From NCBI RefSeq assembly GCF_030867145.1, contig NC_134414.1:133126465-133190464 (forward strand): a DNA stretch of 64,000 bases, written 5' to 3'. A program made the translations under genes and the position numbers. Every line of letters begins with the position of its first letter. Position 1 is the stretch's first letter. The notes beneath the pieces were generated by a model that was not told the origin of the DNA, made no database searches, and saw only the letters and a list, made by a program, of their open reading frames with translations. This stretch comes from Opisthocomus hoazin. Its lineage: Eukaryota; Chordata; Aves; Opisthocomiformes; Opisthocomidae. Positions 61,801 through 64,000 of this stretch are shown piece by piece.

Positions 61801-62539
61801 ATTTTTGGCTGGATGCAGAGAATAATTTTCCAGGGCGAATCTGGAGCTGTTCTTTGTGAATGGACTGTCATTCCTTATATTTGGTTGTTCCCTCTCAATT
61901 TATTAAATATTAACTTCCATCATCAAGGAAGATAAACCTTTTTTTCTGCTAAACAAACTTTCAAATGGGAAAGATAATATTGCAAATGGTGCATGTGATT
62001 TGATATCCTATTTTAATTATTTTAATTTTACATCTTCTCATATGAAAAGATTAGTAAAAGGAATATGTGGTGGAAGGATGGAAAGGGCTGTGGCCTGTAA
62101 GAAATAGGCATAAACATCTCTGATTTGCTCCACCTCCTATTTGGAAGTGGGAGAAAGATTTAACTGTGCAGTTAGTTGAGGGGGAGCTCTTTCTTTATGC
62201 CAAAAGCACAAATGATTGCAGCTGGGTGCCCGGAAGAGCAGATGTCTTTGTGTGGATATTGGGTAACTAACTCTTACTTACTAAAAGTGGTAAAAAGTGT
62301 GGAGTGTGAGGAATGTAAGCTCAGGTTTGTTGAGTGTGAGAGGAGCGTGCCATTGCTGAAAACCTTAGGAAATTCAGGATATAAGGAAGCATTCTGTTTT
62401 ATTTTTTTTTCTGAGAATACCTAAAAGTGAGCTTTTGGCACCTTGTTTTTTCCTGCAGTTTTTCTTCACATCATTCAGTGCAAGAGACAGAAGCTACCTC
62501 AGTATCTTCCGCTTATGGCAGAATGTGTTGCTGGATAAG
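37147..62539 (+). CDS. GRAMD1C: GRAMD1C (Aster-C), 5' part, runs off the window
   Basis: Aster-C is an ER membrane protein that binds the plasma membrane through its GRAM domain and moves cholesterol at contact sites. Six exons join in frame: 37147-37221, 38565-38693, 55708-55792, 59591-59694, 61158-61253 and 62459-62539. Exon 2 ends in WSADWSFW, matching the mammalian WSGDWSFW. The GRAM domain follows: STYKYRSEEFKRQFSHLPDS, then DYACALQKDILLQGRLYLSE, FRWETTISIALKDITFMTKE, RLIPNAIQIA and FFFTSFSARDRSYLSIFRLW. These agree with GRAMD1C better than with 1A or 1B. About 190 codons are present. The sterol-binding VASt/ASTER domain and the transmembrane helix must lie beyond 64000. The start may be ATG 37147 or, closer to the mammalian length, ATG 37219. 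Confidence 0.95.
37222..38564 (+). other. GRAMD1C intron 1
   Basis: This runs from gtaagc to tcctttgttcacag. The first half is CpG island and the rest is ordinary AT-richer sequence. Confidence 0.8.
38565..38693 (+). CDS. GRAMD1C: GRAMD1C exon 2: N-terminal linker
   Basis: The exon has 43 codons, phase 0 on both sides. It is acidic and Ser-rich (SQLLTDSEETLSS) and ends in the conserved Trp-rich SWSADWSFW just before the GRAM domain. The donor is gtaatg. Confidence 0.9.
42775..42830. repeat. Perfect 28-bp tandem duplication
   Basis: Two identical copies of a 28-base unit (gcttgggttgtgaagg...ccatg) lie at 42775-42802 and 42803-42830. A third partial start (gcttg) follows. Confidence 0.95.
43869..43889 (+). 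repeat. Homopolymer tract of 21 G
   Basis: An unbroken run of 21 G on the plus (transcribed-sense) strand. It explains the poly-Pro and poly-Gly runs in the overlapping frames and could form a G-quadruplex. The length is prone to sequencing error. Confidence 0.9.
45718..45770. repeat. T-rich tract
   Basis: Two long T runs are separated by ggttggttgttttattg. This is low-complexity intronic sequence. Confidence 0.9.
48621..48690. repeat. Imperfect tandem duplication of about 35 bp
   Basis: Both copies begin aacattaaatcagtttg and end ctgtttggga. They differ in one base and in the T-run length (34 and 36 bases). Confidence 0.93.
51421..51442. repeat. Poly(T) tract of 22 T
   Basis: A single T homopolymer in GRAMD1C intron 2. 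Confidence 0.9.
55708..55792 (+). CDS. GRAMD1C: GRAMD1C exon 3: start of the GRAM domain
   Basis: The acceptor is tctttgttgcag and the donor gtaagatg, in phase 1. The exon codes LSSSTYKYRSEEFKRQFSHL and PDSERLIV, the conserved entry to the GRAM domain of the Aster family. Confidence 0.95.
55793..59590 (+). other. GRAMD1C intron 3
   Basis: This 3.8-kb intron ends in ttgttctttatatgtag. No other feature was recognised. Confidence 0.85.
59591..59694 (+). CDS. GRAMD1C: GRAMD1C exon 4: GRAM domain core
   Basis: The exon enters in phase 1 and leaves in phase 0 at gtaaga. It codes DYACALQKDILLQGRLYLSE followed by NWLCFHSNIFRWETT, the most conserved part of the GRAM domain. Confidence 0.96.
59695..61157 (+). 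other. GRAMD1C intron 4
   Basis: The intron holds an A-rich low-complexity tract at about 60210-60277 (runs of A with single C or CC). No further feature was recognised. Confidence 0.85.
61158..61253 (+). CDS. GRAMD1C: GRAMD1C exon 5: GRAM domain
   Basis: The acceptor is ctatttctgcttag and the donor gtgaaa; the exon has 32 codons in phase 0. It codes ISIALKDITFMTKEKTAR and then LIPNAIQIATKGEK. Confidence 0.96.
61254..62458 (+). other. GRAMD1C intron 5
   Basis: The intron contains a 134-codon plus frame (61531-61935) with no recognised domain, which I treat as chance. It ends in gttttttcctgcag. Confidence 0.8.
62459..62539 (+). CDS. GRAMD1C: GRAMD1C exon 6: end of the GRAM domain
   Basis: The exon has 27 codons in phase 0, FFFTSFSARDRSYLSIFRLW then QNVLLDK, with donor gtgagt. 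It closes the GRAM domain. Later exons are outside the window. Confidence 0.96.
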
Positions 62540-64000
62540 GTGAGTTTGTAAGTGCCGGTACCTGTGGTTAAGTAACAAAATTATTTTTTTTCTAAAGTAA
62601 GGAAATGTGTCTTTTGAGGGCAAGTGACTTTCCTTAAGAAATCAGCTTTTTGTTTCTGACGCAGAAATCTAATCTGATGTTCTTCTTTGGCTTCTTGTAC
62701 TTCAGATCCCAGATAAACTTCCCATCCTTTCCTCCTTATGCTGCCATCTACAACTTTGCTGTTGGTGGAGCGTTTTGTCTTTGAAGATAGGTTGCTTGTT
62801 TCTCTTCACTACAAACTCAAGCAGATATTACTAAACTGGCATGCATTTGCTTCACATTTTCTGTGGCTAATTTGTGATCAAAAAGGCAAGAGGCTTTTTC
62901 AGTGAAAGCTTTTTTCTTTTTGAGGAAAAAGCCAAAAGTCACCTTCTTGATTAAGTTAGCTGAACCTTTGCCAACCAACTCATTGCAACTCCCCTGACCT
63001 TGAATAAATGCAACAAAGGCAGGCTGTGTGATATGGAAGTGTATTTTGGCAACTTCTGCTAGTTAACTTGATTTTATGTTGCAATTTGTGGACACTTAAG
63101 CTAATCTTCTTTCTAAAAATGTACCGACTCTTTTGCAGAACATCGCTGTAAGTAATGCAATTTTTGTAAGCAATTCCTTCCTGTTTATGCCTCTCTTTGT
63201 TTAAATACTTCAACACGGGTGCAGTTGAACACTGAAATATCCGTATATATCTCTGCACTACAATGGTCCCCAAAGGCTTAAAGCTGTGGCACTACTTACA
63301 TGTAGTACCCACACAGGTTTTTTGTTAAATGGATTTTAGGGGAGACTAAAGGCACTTTTTGTCAAACAAAAGCTGAAAATAAAGGAAAGTTCTATATGAG
63401 GCAAAACTAATGTTTCCTGCAAATTTCTTACCTCTCATACCAAATACTGTTGAACTGTGGAATGGTAATTAACTTATTCAGTTGGTTAGTTTGCGGTGCT
63501 GGAGGATGAATGTATGGGCATTCAGATATGCAGACCTATCGATGGGGCTGGAACAGTGTGACAACAAACTTCTGTGCTGTTCAGTGTTAGTTTTTCCTAT
63601 GCATTTCTACTCTTTGCTGCTGAAGTAAGTATCACATTAGGAACAATTTTTCACTTCAGACCAGTAACCATAGGGTAGATATGAACGTGGAAGGCATCGA
63701 CTGCGTGCAAGATGAGATTAGTTAAGCCAGCGGGTTTTAGGGGCCAGTGCATCTGCATAGCTTGGGAACTCTCCATATTCTTTCTAATCTCGCTGTTAGC
63801 TTTCTTGCATCCTCACTGAAGTGTGTTGAAAGATAGAAGTCTCTGATGTGAATTTCTGCTGGGAGTTCTCAGTTGTGAAATGGAGCATTGCCATGAGGTG
63901 TGTGTAGGGCTTTTTAATGTGGTGTGTTTGGAGCTATTTCTTGAAACAGGAATTCTGTTAGGTTAAGCTCCTGCTTCTGCGTCGTAGTAGTGACTTCTGA
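62540..64000 (+). other. GRAMD1C intron 6 (to the window edge)
   Basis: No exon was recognised between the exon 6 donor and the end of the window. Confidence 0.7.

Noticed and set aside
61531-61935. 134-codon plus frame in GRAMD1C intron 5, considered as an alternative exon
   Set aside because: Flanking exons already join in phase 0 with conserved protein across the junction, and the frame matches no known part of the family.
1-64000. CRISPR arrays, bacterial operons, riboswitches, prophage
   Set aside because: The sequence is vertebrate nuclear DNA; nothing of this kind is present. No tRNA or rRNA gene was recognised either.

Overview
The window is vertebrate nuclear DNA and most likely comes from a bird. 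The genes have long introns and GT-AG splice sites, two stretches look like CpG islands, and at least three interspersed repeats are chicken repeat 1 (CR1) LINEs. Two of these CR1 copies end in runs of the avian CR1 3'-end octamer (ATTCTATG type). I cannot name the species.

Layout, left to right. (1) About 1.36-2.02 kb, minus strand: the last coding exon of a gene I do not recognise, with a stop codon and a poly(A) signal. (2) About 7.1-7.5 kb: a CR1 3' fragment. (3) About 9.7-10.8 kb: a GC- and CpG-rich stretch with no assigned first exon. (4) 11.3-23.7 kb, plus strand: a complete four-exon secreted phospholipase A2 gene of group X type (PLA2G10-like), with a TATA box, signal peptide, propeptide, Ca2+ loop, His-Asp active site and poly(A) signal. 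A second CR1 lies in its third intron. (5) 24.8-33.9 kb, minus strand: a gene for a type I membrane protein with one V-set immunoglobulin domain. It has a signal-peptide exon, a V-domain exon and a transmembrane exon, all split in phase 1, and a doubtful short last exon. It converges tail-to-tail on the PLA2 gene. A 5'-truncated CR1 with a long intact reverse-transcriptase reading frame lies inside its 3' part. (6) 36.2-36.3 kb: a tetranucleotide microsatellite. (7) 36.5 kb to the right edge, plus strand: the 5' part of GRAMD1C (Aster-C). A CpG-island promoter is followed by six exons that carry the N-terminus and the GRAM domain. A first large intron of about 17 kb splits the N-terminal exons from the GRAM exons, and the gene runs off the window.

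The three main genes are independent transcription units and not an operon. GRAMD1C works in ER-plasma-membrane sterol transfer, the PLA2 is a secreted lipid hydrolase, and the Ig gene looks like an immune-type surface receptor. The most notable points are the PLA2G10-like gene lying beside GRAMD1C, which are on different chromosomes in human, and the unassigned V-set receptor between them. I did not see a wholly new biological system. Gene identities rest on recognising conserved motifs by eye, without any database search.
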